The position numbers and the translations under genes are program-made. Positions 52,194 through 60,620 of a stretch of DNA of 64,000 nt are shown in pieces. Position 1 is the first letter of the stretch, and each line of letters begins with the position of its first letter. The DNA comes from CAVXTT01 sp963764685 (GTDB lineage: Bacteria; Bacteroidota; Ignavibacteria; Ignavibacteriales; Ignavibacteriaceae). The notes beneath the pieces are model-generated. The model saw only the letters and a program-made list of their open reading frames with translations, ran no database searches and was not told the DNA's origin. The stretch is taken from assembly GCA_963764685.1 (NCBI GenBank), contig CAVXTT010000021.1, forward strand, positions 321,099-385,098, in the 5' to 3' direction.

Positions 52194-53537
52194 TTCTTCA
52201 ATTTGCGCTCCCTCCGGAGGTCGTATATCAGCAGAAGGAAAAATGGAATATACTCAAGCAGTATCACTATGGTATATTCTGTCCACACTTCCGCCAGCGG
52301 TGTGAAATTAGAAAAGTTAACCGTAAAGAATAAGCTCATCAATGAGAAGAAGCCGAAGAAAGGATTGAGTGCTGCTCCCCATCCAAGGTACCAGGGATAC
52401 AATGTAGTGGTGAAAATGAAATAGGCAAGGAAAATATAATAAATACCGGTGAGCAGGTCTTTTCCTTTGATAGTTATAAATATTACAGTTCCAAACAAAA
52501 GGACAGAACAGACTTCACGTGCGATCTCCCCGTTAGAGAACATCTTTATGAACAAGTATACTGACCCGTTAAATTCCCAATGCTGCAGATATTTAAACAG
52601 GTGATTAAATAGATTTAATCCATCACTAACGAAAGGAATATAGAAAAATATTGAAGTAAGCAGTAGGATAGAACTCAGGATGAGAAACTTTTTTATACCG
52701 ATCATTTTATAGATAAGCGGAAGAAGCATCAGAGGAAGAAATTTTATCAGCACAGCGAATGAAAAAGTAAGAGACGAACAAATAAGCTTATTCTTCTCAA
52801 GAAAATAAATAAACAGCACCAGGAACATTATACCTGCAGCATCAATGTGTGCATTAACAAAATACTCCATTATGGGCAGCGGGAGCCAGGCGTATAAAAT
52901 TATTAACCAGGGCTGTAGTTCTTTTAATTATCAGCAGCTTCAGTAAAAATATAAGGGTGATAATTTCGCACAGGAGAAATATTAACTTAAGTCCGAAAGT
53001 ATTGTCCCCCCCGATCAGATAACCTGCTGAAAAGATGTGCTGGGATAAAGGAGGATAAATAGAAGTAAGATGCTGGAAGTTAGCCTTTGCAGGAAGATTT
53101 TCTTCATAGAGCCCTATTAATTCAGGATCGTCGGGAGCAACAAGATAAGGATTAAAGCCTGCCAGATCCATTTTACCTTCCCATAAATATCTGAATGCAT
53201 CTTCGGAAGTGGCGGGATGAGAAGGAATAAGCGTCAGCCGGAAAATAATCCCTGCCAGAATAATTATGAGCGGAAATTTAATAAGATGATAATTCCCTTC
53301 CTTCCCATAGAAATACTTTGATAATTCCGACTGGTATATTTTTTCTTCCAGAGGATAAGGATCATATTTTCGTATTGCATACCAGCCCAGGGAAAAAAGA
53401 AGGAAGATCTCAAAATAGATGAACATAAAAAGGGGGATATTCCCCCCAAGATTCAACAGCAAAAAGATCAGCAGCAGTATTTCATAGAGTCCTGCCGTAA
53501 CCCAAAGAATTCTGATGAGAAATCTTTGATCTTTCAC
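52172..53537 (-). pseudogene. Multi-pass membrane glycosyltransferase, frameshifted
   Basis: Two overlapping minus-strand frames form one gene. The upstream half (52854-53537) begins MKDQRFLIRILWV and has several membrane helices and the sequence SHPATSEDAFRYLWEGKMDL (DxxRYxWxG, as in GT87/DUF2029-type mannosyltransferases). The downstream half (52172-52870) has NAHIDAAGIMFLVLFIYFLE and LIKFLPLMLLPL. Near 52890 the reading frame must move by one base to give ILYAWLPLPIMEYFVNAHID. Together they make a protein of about 455 residues with 10 or more helices. The enzyme would use polyprenyl-phosphate-linked sugars. It overlaps the DUF4922 gene end-to-end on the opposite strand. Mutation or assembly error. 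Confidence 0.82.
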
Positions 53538-55925
53538 TTATTCAACTTTATAAAAGCCGGAACTTAAAGCTTCCAAATGCACAACAGCTTTATTACCGGC
53601 AGTTTTAACCACCCCTCCTTCATCCAGAGATACAAGTCTGCTGAAGGTTAGATAATCGGGCAGCTTCAAATTAATGTCTACGGGTGCATTGCTCTTATTC
53701 AGGATGACAAGAACTCTTTCATTCAGATCGGAGCGCATATATGCGTAAACATCTTTTTCGACAACAAGTGAATGGAAATCACCATAGCGGAGTGCAGGAT
53801 GTTCCCTCCTGAGTTTTATTATTCTGCTTACTTCCTTAAGATTATCCTTTTCTGCTCCAGTAATATCTTTACCGAAGCGCATCATTCTCCTGTTATCCGG
53901 ATCTGCCGCACCTGACATTCCAATCTCATCACCATAATAAATAACAGGCAATCCGGGGACCGACAGCATATACGCTATATAAAGCTGAAGTTTTTTATAG
54001 CTCGAAGCGTTATCTACAATAGGAGGGTTACTCCACCCGATCTCAACCTGGTTGGTTCCTGATGTAACGTCACCGTCAGCATAAGCCATAAATCTTACTT
54101 TATCGTGACTGTCCATTACATTTCCCATCAGGTGATTATCTCCGTAGACTGTAAAGGTCTTTTTAAGCTGCTCATCAAGAAAACGGAATGGAATTGTTGA
54201 ATCGGAGAATGTAGGAACGGCAGTATCATACAATATAAAATTGAACTGTGCATCAAGCTGACCGTTATTTACATATGAGCTCACCAATTCATAGCTGCCG
54301 AAAGTTTCCCCGACCTGGTAGACCATCTTTTTTTCAGGCTGCTCAATCTGCTCCCTGATCTTTCTTGTTAGATCACGCCAGAAGGTATTAGGGACGTGCT
54401 TAACGGCATCGTGCCTGAAACCGGCGGCACCTGTTTCCTGGAGCCACCAAACTGCATTATCAGTCATATAATCCAATGCATCTTTTGATTTAACAAAATC
54501 GAAAGAAGGAAGATAAGGTTCAAACCAGGTGGTAAGCCTGAACTCATCCCAGATCCTTAAATTCTTTCGTCCATCGGGAAGATCAAGAGTGCCGAACCAA
54601 TCCGGATGTTCTTTCCACAGCGGATGTTCAATATGAACGTGGTGAGCAACGTAATCAAGCAGGACCCGGATGTCCTTCTTTTTTGCCGTCTTAATCAATT
54701 TTTTAAGAAGCTGCATATCACCGAATTTTTCTTCAACTCTTTCGGCATCTATAGGCCAGTAGCCGTGGTAGCCCGAATACCAGCGGTGAGGTTCAGGATA
54801 TTCTTTAAAAGCTATATCGGTATTATCAACTACCGGGGAGATCCAGATTGTATTTATTCCAAGTGAATCAAAATAGCCCTCTTCAAGTTTATCGATTATT
54901 CCCTGGAAATCTCCTCCCTGGTAATTAGCCTTTGTGCTGAGTTCAGGATGCTGAACCGGTATACTATTAGATTTATCTCCATCATTAAAGCGGTCGATCA
55001 TAAGATTATAGATAACTGCATCATCCCATAGCATCGATTCCCTGCCTGCCGGCTCTCCATTAATAAATTTAACTGTCTGCCAGTTCGATACCCTGCCCCC
55101 TTGAGTTACAACGGTCCTGAATGTTTTATTGTCATTCAGCAGATCATCAGGAATAGATACCATATATCTATTCCTTTCCACAGTAATGTATTCATCGTTC
55201 AAAACGGTGTTATCGATTAAACAGCAGATATTCTGTTTTGTGAAAGCAATCTCCCTCTCATCATTATCGAGATAAAAAGTTATAGTATAGTTATCATTCT
55301 TTTCCTCGTGAGACACTATATGCAGCGAGAAATCTCCCGGATATTTGGGAGGCACCGTAACAAGTGAATTGAAATCCCCCATACCATTTGATATTTTCTC
55401 AGGATTGACAGGATCAAAATATTCTTTCCCGTCAACAAAAAATTTATACTCATACCGTCCCGCTTCAATAGGTATGCTGATCTCATATGTGCCATCCTTA
55501 TCAGGATCGGTCATAGGATATTGTGCACGGTTCCAGCTGTTGAAACTTCCAAAGAGATTTACTTTCAGCGGATTACCCGGGGGTCTATAAGAAAATGACT
55601 GTACCTGTTTGCTGTTGATTATTACAGGGATAGATTTTTCATCAAATCCATCCTTAAATTTTATTAATGCAAGCCCTTCAAAACCCCTGGCGGGCGTGAG
55701 TGTCAGCATATGGTCTTCGGATGAATAATCAATAAGTATATCGGTGTTCTCTTCAAATTCTATATCAGAATCGGTACTGTAAAGATCATCGAGCAAAAAA
55801 GTATTTGATGTATCTGAGGAAAGAGTCAGCGGTCTTATTATGTCATCAAAGACCTGGGCGGAAATTTTAACAGTGCAAATTAATAAGAAGAAAAGAAGGA
55901 ATCGGATTAGTATTAAAGCTCTCAT
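53538..55925 (-). CDS. Secreted alpha-amylase-type glycoside hydrolase (GH13)
   Basis: The 795-residue protein has a signal peptide (ALILIRFLLFFLLICTVKIS), an N-terminal cadherin-like segment, a CBM48/AMPK-type sugar-binding domain (about 110-190: VNLFGSFNSWNRAQYPMTD, EYKFFVDGKEYFDP), then a GH13 barrel (about 300-690): IYNLMIDRFNDGD, DYVAHHVHIEHPLW, FRHDAVKHVP (nucleophile Asp), YQVGETFGSYE (acid/base Glu) and VMDSHDKVRF (stabilising Asp), and a C-terminal beta domain. It acts outside the cytoplasm on alpha-glucans. No T9SS tail is visible. It lies directly beside the frameshifted membrane glycosyltransferase (1-bp gap). Confidence 0.94.
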   Translation of the reverse strand: MRALILIRFLLFFLLICTVKISAQVFDDIIRPLTLSSDTSNTFLLDDLYSTDSDIEFEENTDILIDYSSEDHMLTLTPARGFEGLALIKFKDGFDEKSIPVIINSKQVQSFSYRPPGNPLKVNLFGSFNSWNRAQYPMTDPDKDGTYEISIPIEAGRYEYKFFVDGKEYFDPVNPEKISNGMGDFNSLVTVPPKYPGDFSLHIVSHEEKNDNYTITFYLDNDEREIAFTKQNICCLIDNTVLNDEYITVERNRYMVSIPDDLLNDNKTFRTVVTQGGRVSNWQTVKFINGEPAGRESMLWDDAVIYNLMIDRFNDGDKSNSIPVQHPELSTKANYQGGDFQGIIDKLEEGYFDSLGINTIWISPVVDNTDIAFKEYPEPHRWYSGYHGYWPIDAERVEEKFGDMQLLKKLIKTAKKKDIRVLLDYVAHHVHIEHPLWKEHPDWFGTLDLPDGRKNLRIWDEFRLTTWFEPYLPSFDFVKSKDALDYMTDNAVWWLQETGAAGFRHDAVKHVPNTFWRDLTRKIREQIEQPEKKMVYQVGETFGSYELVSSYVNNGQLDAQFNFILYDTAVPTFSDSTIPFRFLDEQLKKTFTVYGDNHLMGNVMDSHDKVRFMAYADGDVTSGTNQVEIGWSNPPIVDNASSYKKLQLYIAYMLSVPGLPVIYYGDEIGMSGAADPDNRRMMRFGKDITGAEKDNLKEVSRIIKLRREHPALRYGDFHSLVVEKDVYAYMRSDLNERVLVILNKSNAPVDINLKLPDYLTFSRLVSLDEGGVVKTAGNKAVVHLEALSSGFYKVE

Positions 55926-56043
55926 CTGTATCTCATTAAATATAGATGTTCAAAATAATAAAGAAGTCTAAGAATTTTAATACAGCAGGCAGAAATATTT
56001 CTGTGATTCCTGATTCCCCTGATCAAAGGAAAAGGTAAAGGAT

Positions 56044-56418
56044 TTAAAGAAAATCCTCTTTTATAAGTATTCTCCCCTCGTACCCTGAACCTTTTTTGTG
56101 ATAAAACCTGATTTCATCTTCATCCGTCCGCCAGCAAAGATATACTTCTTCGCCTTCAAGAATTGCAGGAAAATCAACCAGACCAACTGTGAAATTCCAA
56201 TCTTTATATTCACACCCCAGATCTTCAAGTTCTTTTATAAAACCTGTAATTTTTTCTGCCAGGTTCTGTATCTGGGGATTTTCCTCAACTTTACCATCCA
56301 GATCCTCAGCAATCAACCGCATTTCCTTGCTGGAGTCAAGTATATCCATAACGATCTGCCTGACCAGCGGGAGTGTTTTATTAGCTTGTTCCAGAGTAAA
56401 GTAACGGGTCTCAACCAT
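56044..56418 (-). CDS. DUF2203 family protein
   Basis: About 124 residues from ATG 56418 (an upstream ATG at 56430 is also in frame). TRYFTLEQANKTLPLVRQIV at the N-terminus, AEKITGFIKELEDLGCEYKD and GLVDFPAILEGEEVYLCWRT DE-type central motif match DUF2203, a small cytoplasmic helical family with a conserved GLVDFP segment and no known function. It stands alone, opposite to the phosphoesterase gene. Confidence 0.9.
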   Translation of the reverse strand: MVETRYFTLEQANKTLPLVRQIVMDILDSSKEMRLIAEDLDGKVEENPQIQNLAEKITGFIKELEDLGCEYKDWNFTVGLVDFPAILEGEEVYLCWRTDEDEIRFYHKKGSGYEGRILIKEDFL

Positions 56419-56554
56419 TTGAAATTTCAATTATAATTAGTATTTCAGAATTGAATCTTATTTAATTTTTAATAGTATAAGAATTCTAAACAGCAATTTA
56501 ATTATTAAAAGTCATATTACTTGTCATTTTGAATACAGTCACAGAAGGGATAAA

Positions 56555-57556
56555 ATTATAAAAAAGATCTTTTTGAGGGTATTTTTAGGTATTTCCCTCA
56601 CTTTCTGCATTATTTTATTAACCGGGAACACCCCCCAGCTAATAGAAAATAGCCATTATTCCCATAATATACCGGAAAAAAGCCGGGCTATAGCACTTGT
56701 TGGTGATCTTCAAAGGACATCAATATGGGAGCTTGTGATGGGGAGGGAACAGAATGATGCTGAACGTGGTCTTGTTGTGAAATCCATTGCCGGTGATAAC
56801 CCGGCTATGCTCATCCTGCTCGGGGATATGGTATTTGACGGCTCAAGTATTTTTCAGTGGGAATATTTTGACTCACTCCTTGTTCCGGTAAAAGCCAAGG
56901 GTATTCCAATGTATCCGGTAATCGGAAATCACGAATATTGGGGAAGAACGAACAGCAGTCTGTCTAATGTTTATAAAAGATTCCCGGTACTTAAGCAGAC
57001 AACCTGGTACGCACAGACCTACGACAGTCTTGCTTTAATTTTCCTTAATTCAAATAAGATTGAGTTATCCTCGTATGAATGGCAGGAACAATTGGACTGG
57101 TATAATAACAGGATCTACAGCTTTGAAAATGACCCTTCGATCAAAGGTATACTTGTTTTTACACATCATCCTCCTTATACGAACAGCATTATAACCGGGG
57201 ACGAGGATTATGTACAGGATGCCTTTCTGCCGGCTTTTAATAATGCTTCCAAAACAGCTGTATTTATTTCAGGTCACGCACATACTTTTGAACGTTTCAA
57301 AATAGACGGTAAGATGTTCATTGTCTCCGGAGGGGGAGGCGGTCCCAGGGTATCTTTAAAATTAGGCAGTGATGCTCACGAGGATCTCTGCAAGGAGGAA
57401 TCGCCACGACCATTTAACTATCTTCTTGTCGAAAGAACGGTAAATGGATTGAACATTAAAGTGAAAGCATTGAAGAAAAACACAAATAAGTTTTACATTC
57501 TTGATGATTTGACAATCCCTCTAAATAAAATAACTACCAGCAGCCGTACTAATTAG
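56555..57556 (+). CDS. Secreted calcineurin-like metallophosphoesterase
   Basis: The product has a hydrophobic N-terminal segment (VFLGISLTFCIILLTG), then the metallophosphoesterase motifs: ALVGDLQ (instead of the usual DxH), ILLGDMVFDGSS, VIGNHEYW, LVFTHHPPY and ISGHAHTFE, giving all five metal-binding blocks. The catalytic domain is about 200 residues. No in-frame ATG starts the signal region. TTG 56573 has no Shine-Dalgarno; GAAGGG at 56543-56548 would place the start at ATT 56555, giving IIKKIFLRVFLGI. The start is uncertain. It likely dephosphorylates extracellular substrates or anchors at the envelope. Confidence 0.85.
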   Translation: MIKKIFLRVFLGISLTFCIILLTGNTPQLIENSHYSHNIPEKSRAIALVGDLQRTSIWELVMGREQNDAERGLVVKSIAGDNPAMLILLGDMVFDGSSIFQWEYFDSLLVPVKAKGIPMYPVIGNHEYWGRTNSSLSNVYKRFPVLKQTTWYAQTYDSLALIFLNSNKIELSSYEWQEQLDWYNNRIYSFENDPSIKGILVFTHHPPYTNSIITGDEDYVQDAFLPAFNNASKTAVFISGHAHTFERFKIDGKMFIVSGGGGGPRVSLKLGSDAHEDLCKEESPRPFNYLLVERTVNGLNIKVKALKKNTNKFYILDDLTIPLNKITTSSRTN

Positions 57557-57645
57557 GAAGTTAGTGGTTTAGTGGATTAGTGGTTTTGGAACCGGTGCGG
57601 TAATTAGAAATATCTTTCTGAAATGTTTTTTCCCTTGAAATAAAA

Positions 57646-57677
57646 AACCGGGACCCCTCTAGTTGAGGCGTCCCGGC
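57646..57677 (-). terminator. Rho-independent terminator
   Basis: GCCGGGAC-(imperfect)-CCTC-AACTA-GAGG-GTCCCGG followed on the minus strand by TTTTTTATTT. It lies just after the HEAT-repeat gene at 57710. Confidence 0.8.
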
Positions 57678-57709
57678 TAAATCGGGATTTCCATATTTAT
57701 TTCTTTCGG

Positions 57710-58132
57710 TTATCTGGATATTGTAAATTCGTTTTCAGTATCAGGAGCATAATCGTTATAAAGTGCCCTGCTTATGTTCCTTACTTTTGCATCTTTATCT
57801 TTCTTTGAAAGCTCATAAACTGCCGTCATCCCGTCAAAATCTCCTATTTCATAAAGAGCGCGAGCTATTAACAATCTAACTGCCGGATCTTTTTCGTCTG
57901 CAAGAAGTTCAGTTAATGTTTCGACTGCTTCAGAAACTCTGTATTTACCTGCCATAAATATCGAGCTCTTCATTAAACCTGTATTTTCTGATTTCATTCC
58001 GTTTAACAGGTTTGTAACCTCTGTCCTGCTGAATTTCTTTTCTGCAGGAACAGGATTTTGTGCGGTAACGGTAGCGGTCATTAAAACTGCCATTACCAGG
58101 AGGGCTGCTGCTGTTCTTTTGTAGGTCTTCAT
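57710..58132 (-). CDS. Secreted HEAT-repeat protein
   Basis: The 140-residue protein has a signal peptide (AAALLVMAVLMTATVTAQN) and two to three HEAT-like helical repeats (SRTEVTNLLNGMKSENTGL, SEAVETLTELLADEKDPAVR, LLIARALYEIGDFDGMTAVY), with the typical D-x-x-V-R turns. These form a protein-binding surface. It should be periplasmic. No partner gene is adjacent; its strong terminator and own upstream region suggest a single-gene transcript. Confidence 0.85.
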   Translation of the reverse strand: MKTYKRTAAALLVMAVLMTATVTAQNPVPAEKKFSRTEVTNLLNGMKSENTGLMKSSIFMAGKYRVSEAVETLTELLADEKDPAVRLLIARALYEIGDFDGMTAVYELSKKDKDAKVRNISRALYNDYAPDTENEFTISR

Positions 58133-58316
58133 TTTTTTCTCCGATTAAGTTTGTTCAATGTTATTGTTAAGTTCTGAGTCAAACTTAATACCGGCAATTA
58201 TCACCATTGTCATTCAGGAGTAAATGAATGTAAAGAAATGTCATAGGATGTAATGGAATGTTAATTCGGCCGGATGAATGGATTTATGGAAGGATGAGTG
58301 AAGAGAATTGATAAAT

Positions 58317-59336
58317 TTATTTCTGCTCTTTCCAGTAACGCCGGAATTTATCCTGTGTGATAAGACCTATGGGACCTTTATATATTCCCCCGTCCTTGAA
58401 ACCGTCAAAGACTCTTACTGCGATCAGATTCTTACCCGGACGTATTAAACCATCCCTCAGAAAATAATTTCTTTGCACCAGGTATTTATCCTCAAGACCC
58501 CCGGGGTCATAGGATTCCTGCCTTCCCCAGGTAGAACCGACACGCTCGCCGTTGACATAAGCGGCATCATAATCATCAACTCTTCCTAGCAGAAGAATAA
58601 GCTTTTTACCGGCAAATTCCGCAGGGACATTAAATTCCTTTCTATACCAGGCATAGCCGTCATAATCATAAAATCCCTGCGATTCCCAGAACCCGGGTAC
58701 AATAACATTACTCCATGCTGAATCGGAAAGATTAATTTCCTTATAGGCGGTTTTATCGCCTGTCCTGAATTTCCAGTCTCCGATAAGATTAATATCCGGA
58801 TCAAGCATATTATTCATTTTATATATTCCAACTTCGCCTCCGGTTATTCCACCTCCGAGCTGTGCATCGTAAACCCTGACGGCAATGGTGTTCTGTGCAT
58901 CATAATTAATAATATCGGGGGGGATTGGATAGCGTCTCACGGATGTATATGCAGTTTCATACATTGGAGGGAATGATCCGGTAAAGCCGATCAGGTGCCC
59001 GTTTATAAAAACTTCGTCTACATCATCAACACTTCCCAGAAAAACATAAAGAGATTTGCCCCGCAGCTTTCCAGGTATCTCAAATTTCTGCCGGTACCAT
59101 CCAAAGCCATCGTAACCGTGATAACCTTCATCCTCCCACGGGGATGGAACCAGAATATTCTCCCAATCGGCATCATTATAATCCGGGTCTGCCCATTTGT
59201 TGTCATCACCTATGGAGAACTTCCATTCGTCGTTGAATTTGACTACCCTGTCATATTCATCATCAGCATTATTCTGAAAGCATCCCGGAAGGATAATGAT
59301 AAATGTGAGCAGCACCTTTAAAAATCTTAAGTGCAT
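58317..59336 (-). CDS. Lipoprotein with two galactose-binding-type (GH2-like) domains
   Basis: The product begins with a lipoprotein signal (VLLTFIIILPGC) and contains two tandem copies of about 150 residues of the GH2-type sugar-binding jelly roll: FNDEWKFSIGDDNKWADPDY ... FLGSVDDVDEVFINGHLIGF (about 35-180) and GDWKFRTGDKTAYKEINLSD ... LLGRVDDYDAAYVNGERVG (about 190-335), each with W-x-V-x-V-P-x-P/F-W-E. The catalytic barrel of GH2 enzymes is absent. So it is a carbohydrate-binding surface lipoprotein, not a hydrolase. Either ATG 59336 or TTG 59348 may be the start. Confidence 0.85.
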   Translation of the reverse strand: MHLRFLKVLLTFIIILPGCFQNNADDEYDRVVKFNDEWKFSIGDDNKWADPDYNDADWENILVPSPWEDEGYHGYDGFGWYRQKFEIPGKLRGKSLYVFLGSVDDVDEVFINGHLIGFTGSFPPMYETAYTSVRRYPIPPDIINYDAQNTIAVRVYDAQLGGGITGGEVGIYKMNNMLDPDINLIGDWKFRTGDKTAYKEINLSDSAWSNVIVPGFWESQGFYDYDGYAWYRKEFNVPAEFAGKKLILLLGRVDDYDAAYVNGERVGSTWGRQESYDPGGLEDKYLVQRNYFLRDGLIRPGKNLIAVRVFDGFKDGGIYKGPIGLITQDKFRRYWKEQK

Positions 59337-59431
59337 TCCTGATTTCAATTATTTTCCTATTGGCAAATATATTTATGGAAACTTAAGAGATTATCATTTT
59401 GCTGTAAGAATTTGTAAAAAATTGTCACAGA

Positions 59432-59460
59432 AACCTCTAAAACAACAAATTTTAGAGGTT
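59432..59460 (-). terminator. Rho-independent terminator of the transglycosylase gene
   Basis: AACCTCTAAAA-CAACAAA-TTTTAGAGGTT lies just after the stop of the minus-strand gene at 59520 and before the next minus-strand gene. Confidence 0.75.
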
Positions 59461-59519
59461 CTGTTTAATTAAATTGAGACTTGCGCCAGGGAGTTAAAAA
59501 AAATTAAAGAAAGAAATCA

Positions 59520-60479
59520 CTATTCTTTGATTATTGAGATGGTCCCTTCTGCCGGAAATTTGATCGAATAAAGTTTCCCGGAACGGTTATTTAATTCTAT
59601 ATCCCTCAGCCAGGGATTATAATATTTCAGAATTTTATAATTAAATCCCTTATCCACAGCAAAGACAGCAAGATCGGAAATTGAATAATTCACATCAACA
59701 TTGTAGGTCTTTAGCTGAGGATAAAGTTTGTTGATATCGACATAATAACCATACTTCGAAGGAGCGGTTAGAATTTCTTTAAGTGCCAGTACCCTGAATA
59801 TATATCGGGAAGTTTCTTCACTAAGCACAAGATTGTAGTAATTTTTTGTCATCTGCCTCCCCAGCTGCTTTTCTACATTCGGAATTCCCATATTGTATGA
59901 AGCCGCCGCAAGAGTCCAGCTTCCGAATTTATTATAAGCATTCCAAATGTAACGGCAGGCAGCTTCTGTAGATTTTTCGACATCATACCGTTCGTCGACC
60001 TGTTCATTTACTTCCAGACCGTATTCAAGAGCGGTTCCTTCTAAGAATTGCCAGAAACCTGTCGCTCCTGCAGGGGATATTGCATTAGCTAATCCGCTTT
60101 CGATAAGTGCGATATATTTAAAATCATCAGGTATTCCGTTTTTCTTGAGGATAGGTTCTATGACAGGAAACCATCTGTTAGCTCTTTTTATGCTGAGAAG
60201 AGTGAATGAATGCCAGTAAGTATTTGTTAAAAATTCCCTGTCGACTCTCTCATATACTTCAAAATTATCCATAGGCACCCGCTCTCCGGCAAAATTCATT
60301 TCAGAGGGGAAATCAGGGGATATAATTTTATATCCCTGCGGATATTCGGATTTATCCGACTGGGCAAATGAGTCATACCCTCTGCCGGGAAGGATCAGCA
60401 GGTAGATTATAAAAATAATTACCGCAGCAGTTAATACGGATCCTAAAGCAAAGTAATAGAAATTCGGTTTCTTAAACAT
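59520..60479 (-). CDS. Membrane-anchored lytic murein transglycosylase
   Basis: The 319-residue protein has an N-terminal membrane helix (about 10-30: FALGSVLTAAVIIFIIYLLI) and an SLT domain (about 110-220): YIALIESGLANAISPAGATG with catalytic Glu127, GFWQFLEGTALEYGLEVN and AAASYNMGIPNVEKQL. It cleaves the glycan strands of peptidoglycan, making 1,6-anhydro ends. No LysM is apparent, but a C-terminal segment (FAVDKGFNYKILKYYNPWLR) resembles the LysM-like tail of MltD-type enzymes. A hairpin terminator follows. Confidence 0.92.
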   Translation of the reverse strand: MFKKPNFYYFALGSVLTAAVIIFIIYLLILPGRGYDSFAQSDKSEYPQGYKIISPDFPSEMNFAGERVPMDNFEVYERVDREFLTNTYWHSFTLLSIKRANRWFPVIEPILKKNGIPDDFKYIALIESGLANAISPAGATGFWQFLEGTALEYGLEVNEQVDERYDVEKSTEAACRYIWNAYNKFGSWTLAAASYNMGIPNVEKQLGRQMTKNYYNLVLSEETSRYIFRVLALKEILTAPSKYGYYVDINKLYPQLKTYNVDVNYSISDLAVFAVDKGFNYKILKYYNPWLRDIELNNRSGKLYSIKFPAEGTISIIKE

Positions 60480-60575
60480 ATTTATCCCGCTTTTTATTTA
60501 ATTGATTCGTTAAATCTGAATTATAATTTAAAAAAATTATCCATTAAAAAAATGAATTAGTTATTGAAGCAAAAA

Positions 60576-60602
60576 AAAAGCTGATCACCCAGATCAGCTT
60601 TT
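60576..60602. terminator. Rho-independent terminator
   Basis: AAAAGCTGATC-ACCCA-GATCAGCTTTT, with A-runs on the left and T-runs on the right, just past the end of the M49 gene remnant. Confidence 0.8.
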
Positions 60603-60620
60603 ATAATCATTTAATTTTTA

